From contig JAHRBS010000005.1 in the NCBI GenBank assembly GCA_024305745.1, positions 1,550,001-1,614,000 on the forward strand: a DNA stretch of 64,000 nt. The letters are read 5' to 3'. The stretch is from Polyporus tsugae (Eukaryota; Basidiomycota; Agaricomycetes; Polyporales; Polyporaceae). A program made the translations under genes and the position numbers. A model generated the notes under the pieces. The model ran no database searches. It worked only from the letters and a program-made list of their open reading frames with translations, and was not told the DNA's origin. Positions 44,582 through 55,744 of this stretch are shown piece after piece. Within the stretch, counting starts at the first letter, position 1. Each line of letters opens with the position of its first letter.

Positions 44582-46373
44582 ATGTCCGTGGTTCCTGTTA
44601 GTGTGCAGGAGATATCAAATCTGTAAGTCTAGTAGCAGCGTCGATACCCATTGTGCGAGTTCTAACAGCGTCGTTGGAACAATAGGTACACGACAGTATA
44701 CTGTTACTACGCTATTTGTGGTGCTGTCTCACACAATATTCGCCCAATTGCCCGATGATAACCTGGTGCACTAGTAATTCTCGTCTATGACTGGTTCCTG
44801 TGCCTTAGCCAGGAGGTCAGATTCATCTGGAACTGGCATTCGAAAGTCGCTAGCTCCTCGCTGTTGTATGCCTTCACCCGCTATGCGGTGCTCATAGAGG
44901 CTCTCCTGATTGTTGCGACAAACTATCCAATGTCGGACCTAGTACGCAATGTTGCTACCATTCTTCCTTCCAACAGACTCATCATTGTGTATGCAGAGGT
45001 AGCTAGTGGTCGTCGACTGAGTGGATATCCATTTATGCTCACATCCGGTCCTCCACAACAGCTGTAAAGCGAATGTATGGACCCAGATTGCCCTTGAGAT
45101 ACTGGCCACGATCGCGTTCAGTGGTGGGTCCGAGATTCTGCCCGAAACACTCAGATGCTAAGCCGAACTGGTTTCCAGCATTCTCTGCCCTGCGTGCATA
45201 CGCACTATCGAACAGGAACATATGGTTGACGGCGATAATCATGCTTTTGGCGCTACCGCCAACGGCTATGAACATCGTGAGTCTCTCGGACCCTCTCGGA
45301 GGGCCTCGCCCCTGGTTGTGGTCATTAAACGACCTTCCGAGAAAGGTTAAACTCTTCAACGAGACTCCTACGAACCAACCCAGTCCATTCAATTGCAGCT
45401 TGTCGACGTTGCCATCTCCGATGCTCACTCTCAGGTGTGTTCAACAGCCAGCATTCCGGTTGATAACACTAATGGTCTGACAATCGCCCTTTCCAGTGGT
45501 GTGTAGAATACTAATCCATCTCTTCGTAGCACTGACTTCTATCACTTATAGGCAATGTTGTTTGGCGGGGATCACAGCTTGCGGCGGAGGTGCTTGTGGT
45601 CGGCATCACCTGGTGGTACAGCTATCAATCATATCGCATGCGGAAAGGCATCAAACTGGGCAAAACTATCAGTTCTTTCCTCTTCTACAACGGTGAGACG
45701 TCCCATGGATCGTCGCGTTCCTGGCTGACATGATGTTTCACTAGGAAGCCTCTATTTCCTGTGCGCTTGGCTCCTTGCGACACTTCGGTTCCCGGGCTTA
45801 TGGCAAAATTTGCAGATTTCTCGCGACCTTGTATATCCTCGGTATCATCCTCGGCACACCATTAGTACGTCGTTTCACTGCAGATCACGCATATCATGAT
45901 GCATCCTTATACATTGCTCCAGGCTCCAAATACAATCTCGAATTCGGTGGGCGCCATGTCGGACTTCTACGATCCGTGAGTCTACTCCGCGCCGGTTTGT
46001 ATCCACTTCGTTTCCCCTGACAAACCATCGTATTCGCAGCATCACTTCGATTCTCGTGTGTCGCTTCATGCTCGAGCTTCGCCAATTCGATAGCAGCCCC
46101 GCGTCTGTGACGTATTCCGAGACGGGCCCCTATCGAGTCCGAACGGCCTCGAGGGACATTCTCCAATTCGCGGCGCAGCCTAGCGACTCCCTCCCGGCCT
46201 TCATCGCGTCCTTCGCTGGCCCTGTTCACGTTGATTCCGAGATGGACCCAGATGCAATTGACAACAACGGAGCGGAATGGCAAGAAATGGATGTCGTGGC
46301 ACCGACCCGGACGGCGCCATCCTCCCAGAGTCCGGCTTGTGAGCAACCTTCCGAGTTGGAACACTCAGTATAG
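44582..46373 (+). CDS. DUF6533 multi-pass membrane protein, copy 3 (intact)
   Basis: The best-preserved copy. Exons: 44582-44622, 44686-44720, 44775-44941, 44997-44998 (micro-exon), 45062-45123, 45179-45276, 45399-45498, 45552-45692, 45745-45760, 45816-45864, 45923-45975 and 46040-46373, giving 365 aa. Motifs are YDWFLCLSQEVRFIWNWHSK, NYPMSDLSC, AFSALRAYALSNRNIWLTA, TNGLTIALSS, VGITWWYSYQSYRMRKG, FLATLYILG and ITSILVCRFMLELRQF. A soluble acidic tail ends SELEHSV. By family these are about seven transmembrane helices. No biochemical role is known to me. Splicing out 45435-45496 would also be in frame (345 aa). Confidence 0.85.
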
Positions 46374-46616
46374 GTCGTTGGTAGGCACTCAGATGGACGA
46401 TCAGTTCGCAGGTATTGGTTGGCCGTCAGTGATTCAATACTAGGTGCAGGCTCATTGGCGCCGCAGTCTCCCTCTGAGAGTGGGTCATCAGCCGGCTTGT
46501 TTCCTCTCGACACTTTCGTGGCATGAATTTATGACGTCGGTTTCCGTCTCCGCTTTTACTATATGTATATATACATATGATAGCTGGTCTCCACACTCGA
46601 TCGTTGCGTACCAAGG

Positions 46617-47542
46617 CTAGACAGCTGCACTCACAGTAGGATTTCTCTCCGCGTGACACGCCTGGATCGCCTGCAAGAACAGTGCAGCGCGCTCCCGACT
46701 CTCCAATAGACATGCACCAACGTACCCCTGCTTGAAGGTGTCGTACAGCGCGTCACCCGGGACCGGGCGCGGATAGTACGGGTCATTGGCGAGCAACGCG
46801 TCGCCCTCGTCCCTCTCGAACGCGGGCATCTACCAACCGGAATCTTTCAGCTCTTGTGCTTGCGACTCGAGGAGCATACCACAGCCAACGGAAAGACAAT
46901 CGTCGTCCACGTACCTGGTTGAAGTCGATGAGTCAGGCGCACCCGCCATGACGAACTCGATGTCCCGCGCGTCGTATCCGCCCATCCCCGCCGCGACCTC
47001 GTCTTTCAGCGGGATGTCGTCGTCTCCGCTCTGGAGAAGGTCGTAGCGCGCCGCGTCGAGGGGTAAGTTGACGGGGTGGACGAACGCCGATGGGCGCAGC
47101 TACTTGCCGAAATAAGTAGAGGCGACACAGGAACAGGAGGGACAGCGGGACGCTGTCCGACTCGAGAGCTGCTGATCGCGGGAGTGTGCGCGCGGACTCG
47201 CAGAGCAACTTCGTGCGGCGGAATTTCTGGCTCCGCGGGCTGTCCGCGGGTCGTAGCGCGCGAGCGGACGTGGAACGGAACCCTGAAGAGCGCGTCTGGG
47301 TTAACTTACGGCGAGTACAGCTTGGAGGCTGACGAACGTTTGAACGTTTTGAACTCCCATTCGACTTGAAGTTGCGCGGCGTGGTCTGGCGCGGCGTGAA
47401 CGACCTTGATGCCAGTGGAAATGGGAGGTCTAGGGGAGGTGGAGATGGTCGCGAAGCTGCCCGCCCTAATGTGATTAGGAATGATGGGCTCCTGCAAGCC
47501 CTCGCAGTCGGTCAACAACTTGAAGATTACCATGACCGGCAC
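46617..47542 (-). pseudogene. DUF3669 gene relic, unit A
   Basis: Homologous to 52038-53122. The N-terminal piece (IRAGSFATISTSP, DHAAQLQVEWEF) is at about 47465-47342. A frameshifted middle lies around 47200-46930. The C-terminal exon 46829-46617 reads ANDPYYPRPVPGDALYDTF. It lacks the VSELVDAFF part and most of the centre, so it is not functional. Confidence 0.8.
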
Positions 47543-47689
47543 TGCAGATCAAGGGGAAATATTGTGGTTGACGTTGAGAATGCGTGCAAGGGGGCCGTCA
47601 CGGTCGGCGACCAAGCAGAGCGGCATTTGTGACTGATCCGTCACATAACGTTGACTTCCGTCACGCTCCCGCCCTCCTCGATCATACTC

Positions 47690-49322
47690 CTCTTCTCACC
47701 TTGCGCCCTCTGTCTTCAGCCTCCAACCCCCGACACTGTGTTGGCGTGCACCGAGAGCATGTCTCAGTTGTCTTCAATCTGAATTCCCCGGACACTACCC
47801 TGATCAGGACCTATGATAGCTGGAGTCTCGCAATTCAAGGACTCGGAAGTACTACGCGCTCGCGCCGGACGCTCTATGCGAATTGGTTTCTGACAGTGCT
47901 CTATTTCCTAGAACTTGAGACTCTAAGAGAGTGTCGGTGAAGAGATTCTCACAGCGTTCCGTCGAGTTTGACTCGGTCGGAGTGGATGCATCGATTGCGA
48001 ACGTGTTCCGTCGGATATTGCTGAGGTGAGCCCGTTCAGTTCTATAACCCGTTCTCCTGGCGACGAGGACGTAGGCTGGGGAGGAAGTGCCGGATGATGG
48101 AAGGAAGGATAACCCTGGAGCTATGCATTCTGCTCGTGCGTCGAATTGCGTTATGATTCTCCCGTTATAGCCGAAGACACCTTGCCCTACACTTACGAAG
48201 GCCGTTGCTGACTGCCACCTAGGTCCCTACAATCGCAATAGAGGACGTCTTCGTATTCAACAACACCTCCGTAATACACGACGAAATCCTATCGCACCGT
48301 TTAGGTCTCATCCCTTTAAATGTGGACCCCCAACTCTTTGAGTTCCTCCCCCCGCCACGGACGCGCTCGCATTCAGGTACGTCCCTTCCTCTCCTTACGT
48401 ATCACCGGGTCACCCCGCCTTCCGACCTCATCCTTAAAAGGCTCAATATCAAGTGCGAGCGTGCACAAAAGGCCCCAAACGACAGGCCCCAGATCATCTT
48501 CCAAGTTGTGATCACCGGAGACCTCGTCTGGGAGCCGCAGGGCGGATAGGACACCGTCTTTTCTGCGAATCTGCCGGCGGCGACGAACGCCGACATCATC
48601 GTCGCAAAGATGGCGCCGGAGCAGAGAGCCTTGGGAAGGAGTACGCGAAGTTGAGTGCCCTAGGTACGTCCGTTCGTGCGTCCGACGGATGCAGCCCGTG
48701 GACTTTGAACTTATATCCCCGCAGTGACCACGTCGTACCGCCTGTACCCGCTCGTCATCCTGAACCCGTCCACGCCCGTCCCGCGCGAGCACGCGGAGAA
48801 GTTCGCGAGGTGCTTCAGCCTGGCCATCGTCCGCGTCGGCGCGCACGGGGAGGTTTCGATCGACGAGCACAACCTCCGCAGGGGTACGGTGTCGCGCGAG
48901 GTGCTCCGGCATATGGAATTCGACGGCTGCGTCGAGCTCAAGCACGTCCGCGACTGGTTCATCTGTGCGTCCCCCTTTTGTCTTATCTTTGACTGAGCCG
49001 CGAAGTACGGTACTAACGCGGAGCTCTCTACGTGTGCGTGTATATAGTCAGCGTGGAGAGCTGTTGTTGTTGTTGTTGATATCTCGTCAGAGCTTATCGA
49101 AATACAACGGATAAAGCTAGGTATCTACGCGGTCAGCGTGGAGAGCGAGGGACTGTAGATGCCGAATTATTCCTGCCAGAGGCGATCAAGGTCACACGCG
49201 GCGAGATTGCGTCGATCCGCGTCCGCGCGGAGGCGCTCGTCGCGGACTCCGAGGATTTGCGCAGCGGGGCTGTCGTTGGCGGTCCCGACGCGGATGGCGA
49301 CATTGAGATGAATGGAAAGTAA
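47690..49322 (+). pseudogene. RPC40: RPAC1 (AC40) pseudogene, unit B
   Basis: The fragments keep the order of unit A: CVGVHREHVS, a SWSL block with the tryptophan intact, DVFVFNNTSVIHDEIL, HRLGLIPLNVDP, and LNIKCERAQKAPND. TAG at 48547-48549 follows WEPQGG. GAHGEVSIDEHNLR and SREVLRHMEFDGC follow, and the C-terminus ends at TAA 49320. The EIEMHPLK segment is deleted. An extra 85 bp lies at 49062-49146. Confidence 0.82.
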
Positions 49323-49489
49323 GATAGGTGGAAGTTGGTTGGGTATGATGGTACGGGAACGTCTACTTTGCTGGTGTCCGGCTGTGTACGCTGACGTTGA
49401 ATGTGCTGCTACTGCTGCGTAGGCTGACCGCTATATGACTTTTTCCTTCGTCGTTCTTAATCTGCTATGTATATCATGACCAATGCTAC

Positions 49490-49981
49490 ATTGGGCGGCC
49501 AGCCAGGTCGTGTCGCCGTTACTCACAGACATGTACCCACCGGTTCCATTTGCGTGCTCCACATCTAGTTCCTCTATCCCGCCTCTCCCTTGTCGACTGG
49601 ATATCGACAGCCACGATCTTCGGAGTTGTTACGAGAATACTTCTATGGATGCTTTTGCGAGGGATTGCGCTCCCGGAGTAATACAGGAGCAGGACACATG
49701 GGGGAGGACAGTGGTGAGAGGACATCACATGTGAGTAGGTTGGCTTCTACGCGCAGCGAGTGCTGCTTTAGCTGATAGATTATCATACATCCTGGGTTCA
49801 CGGCAATACATCGAAGAAGATAAAGTTTATAGGAATTATGGCACGCCTGTGCGGGCGATATCGCGGAGACTCGAATGCATGCATGCAACATATAAATGTG
49901 CCACCATGGGACTACCCCACGGACACCCTCTTCCAGTCCCGCCTCCTTTAACAGTTCTCGTCTACATCCACGCTTGAAAAA
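49490..49981 (+). repeat. DUF6533 leader repeat, unit B (shortened)
   Basis: Matches the proximal part of the unit A and C leaders but lacks their distal 350 bp or so. TATAAA is at 49891-49896. Confidence 0.6.
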
Positions 49982-51786
49982 ATGTCCGCGGCTCAGGAGA
50001 TATCACTTCTGTAAGTCTAGCAGCAGGGTTGATGCCTGTTGTGCGAGCTCTAACACTGTGGTTTGAACTTGAATAATAGGTACACGGAAGTATACTGTGG
50101 TTATGCTACTTGTGGTACTATCCCACACAATATTCGCCCAATTGTCCCATGCTAACGTGGGGCGCTAGCAATTCTCGTCTATGACTGGTTCCTGTGTCTT
50201 GGCCAGGAGGTCAGATTCATCTGGAACCGGCGCTCGAAAGTCACTAGCTCCTCGCTGGTGTACGCCCTCAGCCGCTATGCCTTACTCATAGGGAATCTTA
50301 TGGCTGTTGCGACGGCCTATCCGATGTCGGACCTAGTACGCAATGTTGCTACTGGCATTCTTCCTTCCAACAGACTCATGATCATTGTATATGCAGAGGT
50401 AGCTAGCGGTCGTCGACTGGGTGGATATCCATCTATGCTCACACCCGCTCCCTCGCGGGCCGCAATAGCTGTAAGGCAAATGTATGGACCCAGATGGCCA
50501 CCTGGATACTGGGCACGATCGCATTCAGCGGTGGGTCCGAGCTCCTTCCCGAAACATTCAGACACTGAACCGGACTGGTTTACAGCATTCTCTGCCTTGC
50601 GTGCATACGCACTCTCGAACAAGAACATATTGTTGACGGCCATAATCATCCTTTTGGCGCTACCACCAACGGCGATGAACATCGTGAGTCTCCCGGACGT
50701 CACTTCTGCTTCTGATTGGTAATCCATTTTCCGAGAAAGCTCGAAGTCCTCTACGAGGCTCCTACGAGTCAACCCAGTCCATTCAATTGCGGCTCGTCGA
50801 CCTCGCTATCTCCGACGCTCGGTACCAGGTGTGTTCAACAGCCAGCATTCTGGTCGATAACACTAACCGTCCGATCATCACCCTTTCCAGCGGTGTGTAG
50901 AATGTTATTCCATCTTTCTGTGGTACTCATTTCGGTATCACTTATAGTTGGTGTCGCTTGGCGGGGAGCGCAGCTTGCGGCAGAGCTACTTGTCGTCGGT
51001 ATCACATGGTGGTACAGCTACCAGTCGTATCGCATGCGGAAAGGCATCATACTTCAAGGAAGGACTGTCAGTTCTTTCCTCGTCTACAACGGTGAGACGT
51101 CTCATGGATCGTCGTGTTCCCTGGCTGATATGATTTTTACTAGGAAGCCTCTATTTCCTGTGCGCTTGGCTCCTTACGATACTTCGGTTCCTGGCCCGGC
51201 TGATCGCGAACATTGCAGATTTCTCGCGACCTTGTACATCCTCGAGATCATCATCGACACAGCGTCAGTACGTCCTCACACTACAGGTCACATACATCAC
51301 GATGTATGCCCACACATTTCTCCAGATTCCAGATGGAATTTTCGATAAGCTGGTCCTCACGCAAGGATTCTACGATCCGTGAGTTCACTCCGCGGCCCTT
51401 GATACCCTCCCCTCCTGACAAGCAATTCTGCTCGCAGCCTAACTTCGATCCTCACGTGTCGCTTCATGCTCGAGCTTCGCCAATTCGACGCGTCCGTGGC
51501 GCATTCCGAGACGGGCTCTCGAGTCCAAGAGCACACGGCCTCGAGGGACGTCCTCCAGTTTGCGGCGCAGCCTAGCGAGTCCCTCCCGGCCTTCATCGCG
51601 TCCTTCGCTCACCCCGTTCACGTTGGTTCGGCCTTGTCCGAGACGGAGACGGATCCTGATGCACTCGACGACGACGGAGCGGAATGGCAAGAGATGGACG
51701 TGGTGGCACCGACTCGGACGACGCCATCGCCCCACTGGCAAAGTCGTGAACAACTTTCCCAGTTCAAGTTGGAACACTCTGCATAG
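49982..51786 (+). pseudogene. DUF6533 copy 4, splice acceptor lost
   Basis: Same exon plan as copy 3: 49982-50010, 50080-50114, 50169-50335, micro-exon 50397-50398, 50469-50530, 50586-50683, and so on to TAG at 51786. The acceptor before LVDLAISDA reads GCGG instead of GCAG (50789-50792), so normal splicing of that intron should fail. All other exons are open (YDWFLCLGQEVRFIWN, VGITWWYSYQSYRMRKG, a tail with FAAQPSESLPAFIASF). A downstream AG could rescue a shortened protein, so the pseudogene status is an inference. Confidence 0.65.
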
Positions 51787-52037
51787 TTCGTGGGTAAACA
51801 CTCAAACAGGAGATTAGTTCGCAACTATTGACTGACCTTCGGCGAATATAGGTGCAGCCGCAGTGCCGCAGTCTCCCTCTGAGTCGTTGGTCCGAGCCGG
51901 TCCTCAGGCTTGTTTTCTCTGGACACTTTTGTGGTACGGATTTATTATGACGTCGGTTTCCGTCTCCGCTTGTACTACATGTATATCTACATATGATAGC
52001 TGGTCTCCACACTCGATCGTTGCGGTGCACACCAAGA

Positions 52038-53122
52038 TTAGACAGCTGCACTCACAGTAGGATTTCTCTCCGCGTGACGCGCCTGGATCGCCTGCAAGAA
52101 CAGTGCGGCGCGCTCCCGGCGACTCTCCGACGGACATGCACCAATGTACCCCCGCTTGAAGCTATCGTAGAGCGCGTCACCCGGGACCGGACGCGGATAG
52201 TACGGGTCATTAGCGAAGAACGCGTCGACGAGTTCGGACACGTCGCCCTCGTCCCTCTCGAACGCGCGCATCTACCAACCGGGATCTTTCAGCGACTGTG
52301 CTCGAGACTCGACGCCCACACCGCTATGCGACGTTCACCCACCTGGTTAAAGTCGATCACATACAATCGCACCGCCGCAGAGTCGGGCGCACCCGCCATG
52401 ACGAACTCGACGTCCCGCGCGTCGTATCCTGCCTGCCAGTGGATTAGCGCGAGCATCTCACCCATCCCCGCAGCGACCTCGTCTTTCGGCGGGATGTCAT
52501 TGTCCACGTTCCGGAGCAGGTCGTACCGCGCTGCATCGAGCGGGAAGTTGACCGGGTTGACGAACACCGACGGACGCAGCTCTTTGCCGAAGTAGAGGCG
52601 GCATATGAGGGGGAGCGGGAGCGGGATGCTATTCGAGCTGCTGACCGCGCGGGTGGGGTAGAAGTGCGCGCGGACCCGGAGAGCGACGTGTGGCGGGAGG
52701 GGGGCGGCGCGGTCCATTGCGTAGCATGGTCTTGGAGGCAAGTCGGCGAAGAACTCAGGGTTGAAGGGGCGCGGATGGGGCGCGCGTCGCCTTCCTGTTG
52801 TACCAGCCTTAGGAGAACGGGAAGAAGAAGTCGGGGGGAAGAGGAGCTTCTGGGTCTGTGGGTCATAGTACGCGAGCGGGCGGGGCACCACGAAGAGCGC
52901 ATCGAGGTCATTCTGAGTTGCAGTGTGCAAGGCTTGGAGACTGGTGAATTCCCATTCGACTTGCGCGGCGTGGTCTGGCGCATGAGCGACCTTGATGGCG
53001 ATGGGGCGTCCGGGAGAGGCGAAAACGGTCGCGAAGCTGCCTGCGCCGATTCGAGTGGGAGTAGTAGGCTCCTGTGATCCCTCGCGGGCTGTCGAAGAGA
53101 TCGCTATGACGGCGGTTGGCAT
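52038..53122 (-). CDS. DUF3669 domain protein, unit B (complete)
   Basis: DUF3669 is a fungal domain seen alone or with zinc fingers. Its role is unknown. Exons 53122-52343 and 52271-52038, with a 71-nt intron, give 337 aa. Motifs are RIGAGSFATVFASPGRPIAI (a kinase-like Gly loop and Lys), EFFADLPPRPCYAMDRAAPLP, ICRLYFGKELRP, LIHWQAGYDARDVEFVMAG, RLYVIDFNQ, and DAFFANDPYYPRPVPGD. The Gly loop, AIKVAH and VIDFNQ suggest a degenerate protein-kinase-like fold. That is a family-level impression, not proof of activity. Confidence 0.85.
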
Positions 53123-53289
53123 TGACGTTGAGATTGCAACTTAAGCTGGCCGTCGACCATGGCCAAGCGGGCGGCAGCGCTGGATTTGTGTGACTAATAC
53201 TTATGTCACATAACATTGAGGAGCTTCCGTCACGCTCACGCGCGAAACCTCCCCGCGGCCGCAGCAGCTTCGGCTCGATAATCCTCTTC

Positions 53290-54631
53290 TCCCTCCCTCT
53301 GTCTTCATCTAAGACTTCAACCCCCGCCGCCATGTTGGCGTGCATCGACAGCATTGCTCAGTTGTGTCGAACACCGAATTCCCCGGACACTACCCTGATC
53401 AGGACCATAGCTAGAGTCTCGCAAAAGCCAAGGAGGTACGCGCTCGCCGGACGCTCTGTGCGACTTGTTTTTTGACCGGACTCTCCTTTATGGAACTCGA
53501 GAGTGTAGATGAAGAGGTTGTAACAACGCTCCGTCGAGTTTGACTTGGTCGGAGTGGATGCCTCGATTGCGAACGTGTTCCGTTGGATATGTTGATTGCT
53601 GAGGTGAGTTCGTTCATCCAGTTTGTCGCGTGTTCCGCTCTCCACAACGGCCTCTGCTTGGGGAAGGACGATCACGTAGAGGAAGGGATGCCAACACTGG
53701 TGCTACACCCCCGATTCTCTCCGCGTGTTGCACTACATGATGCTTCTCCTGTCCTGGCTCAAGACCGTATGCCGCATGACGGTTCCTGACTGCTACCTAG
53801 GTCCCGACAATCGCAATATAAGACGTCTACGTCTTCAATAACACCTCCATTATACACGACAAATTTTTATCCCACCGTTTAGGCCTCATCCTGTTGAACG
53901 TCGACCCCCGGTGATTCGAGTTCCGAACACCAGGCAAACTACTCATGGACCGGATTACTCTCGTATTCAAGTACGTCCCTCCCTCTCTCGTTATATCTCT
54001 CCCCGTCCTCTAACCTTGCCCCTCTCCAGGCTCAACGTAAAGTGCGAGCGTGCCAAGAAAGCGCCAAAAGAGCTCCCCCAGATCATCCACGACGTTGTGA
54101 CGACCGGAGACTTCGTCTGGGATCTGCGGGGTGAGCAGGTTACTGTCTTCGCCGCGAATCCGCCAGTGGCGACGAACAGGGAAATCGTCCTCACCAAGCT
54201 GGCGCTAGAGCAGACCGTCAAGATCGAGACCACGAGCTTAAGGGGCTCCGTCATCAAGGTCGGCGCGCACGGAGAGGTCTCGATCGACGAGCGCAACATG
54301 TCGCGCGAGGTGCTCCGACATAAGGAGTTCGACGGCTGGGTCGAGCTCAAGCGCGTCCGCGACTTGTTCATCTGTGCGTCCTCCTCCTCTCATCCCCAAT
54401 ATTTTCCGGCGAGCCGCTTACTGACGAGGCACGAATACAGTCGGCGTGGAGAGCGAGGGGCCGTACACGCCTGAGTCGCTGCTGCCGGAGGCGATCAAGG
54501 TCATGCGCGGCAAGATTGCGTCGATTCGCGCGGCGGTGGAGGCACTCCTCGCGGACTCCGAGGATTTGGGCAGCGGGGCGACGGTCGGCGGTCGAGACGC
54601 GGATGGCGACGTTAAGATGAATGGAGAGTAG
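53290..54631 (+). pseudogene. RPC40: RPAC1 (AC40) pseudogene, unit C
   Basis: Pieces: RRHVGVHR, TEFPGHYPDQDHS then TAG at 53412-53414, DVYVFNNTSIIHD after TAA at 53819-53821, HRLGLILLNVDPR then TGA at 53912-53914, an open exon LNVKCERAKKAPKELPQIIH, GAHGEVSIDERNMSREVLRH, and a well-kept last exon GPYTPESLLPEAIKVMRGKI ending DADGDVKMNGE. The ATASYRLHPL segment is missing. The TAG at the SWSL tryptophan is shared with unit A. Confidence 0.85.
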
Positions 54632-54904
54632 GATGGGTGGAAGTTGGACTGCTGGGGTCTTGTATGGTATGATGGTACGGGAACGTCCACTTTGCTGACG
54701 TCTGATTGTATACGCTGACGTTGGATGTGTTGCTACTGGCAGTGCTGTGTAGGCTGAGTGGTGTATGGCCTTTTTTCTTCCGACTCTCCTTTTGCAACTG
54801 TTTATGTATTGTATGGTCAATGGTACACCGAGTACTAACCATGCATCTCTCGGAGCACTCTCTGCTTGCGGCCCCGGAAACACCTTCCGTGTCGCCACCA
54901 TAAC

Positions 54905-55744
54905 CTGGACGTTCAGTCTAGTGCCTCCAACACCGTGACTGCGGCCACCTGTTGCCGCGGCTTTGTCGCGGCCATGATTTCAGTTAGTCTTGGACAGACC
55001 TCATTTCCGGCTACAGCTCACTCTTTATAGACTACCATCACTACAGACCGCCGCTTAATCTTCCTGGGATGCGCTCGCAGACTCACCTCCGATGATGCGG
55101 CAGACCGCCGTCACACTACTCCACAGCTCCACAGCGAGAAGGCCCTTCAAGGCGCGTGTACTGAGCTCAGCTTACATAAATCTGACAGCCAACAGGAAGT
55201 GCAGCTCACTCTGCTCCCTCTGCTCCCCCAAGAAAGCCATCGCCGAGTCAATGACTCTGTCAAGGCGGATAGCCAGGTCTGCGTCGTCGTCACTCACAGA
55301 CATCGACCCACCAGTTCCATTTGACCTCCCTCATATCCCGCCTTCCCCAGGTCGACTGGGCATTCAGGTATGACTGTTCGAGTTGTCTGGAGAATACTTT
55401 ACGGACGCTTTTGCGATGGATTGCGCTCCCGGAGTAACGCAGAATCCAGGATCCGGAAACATGGGGAGGGGCAGTGTCGAGATAACGTCACATGTGAGTA
55501 GGTTGGCTTCTGTGGGCGGCGAGTGCGGTTTTTTGTTGACAGATCATGGATCCTATGTTCACGGCAATACATCGAAGAAGATAGAGTTTATAGGAATCAT
55601 GGCAGCGCCCGTTCGGGCGATATCGCGGCGACTCGGATGCATGCATGCAACATATGTATGTGCCACCATGGCAGTACCTCACAGAAATCCTCCGCCAATC
55701 CCCGCCCCCCTCAACAGCTGTCATCTACATCCACCCTTGACAAA
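54905..55744 (+). repeat. DUF6533 leader repeat, unit C
   Basis: Nearly co-linear with 43750-44581. The TATA site of the other copies reads CATATGTATG here (about 55650-55659). Confidence 0.65.
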
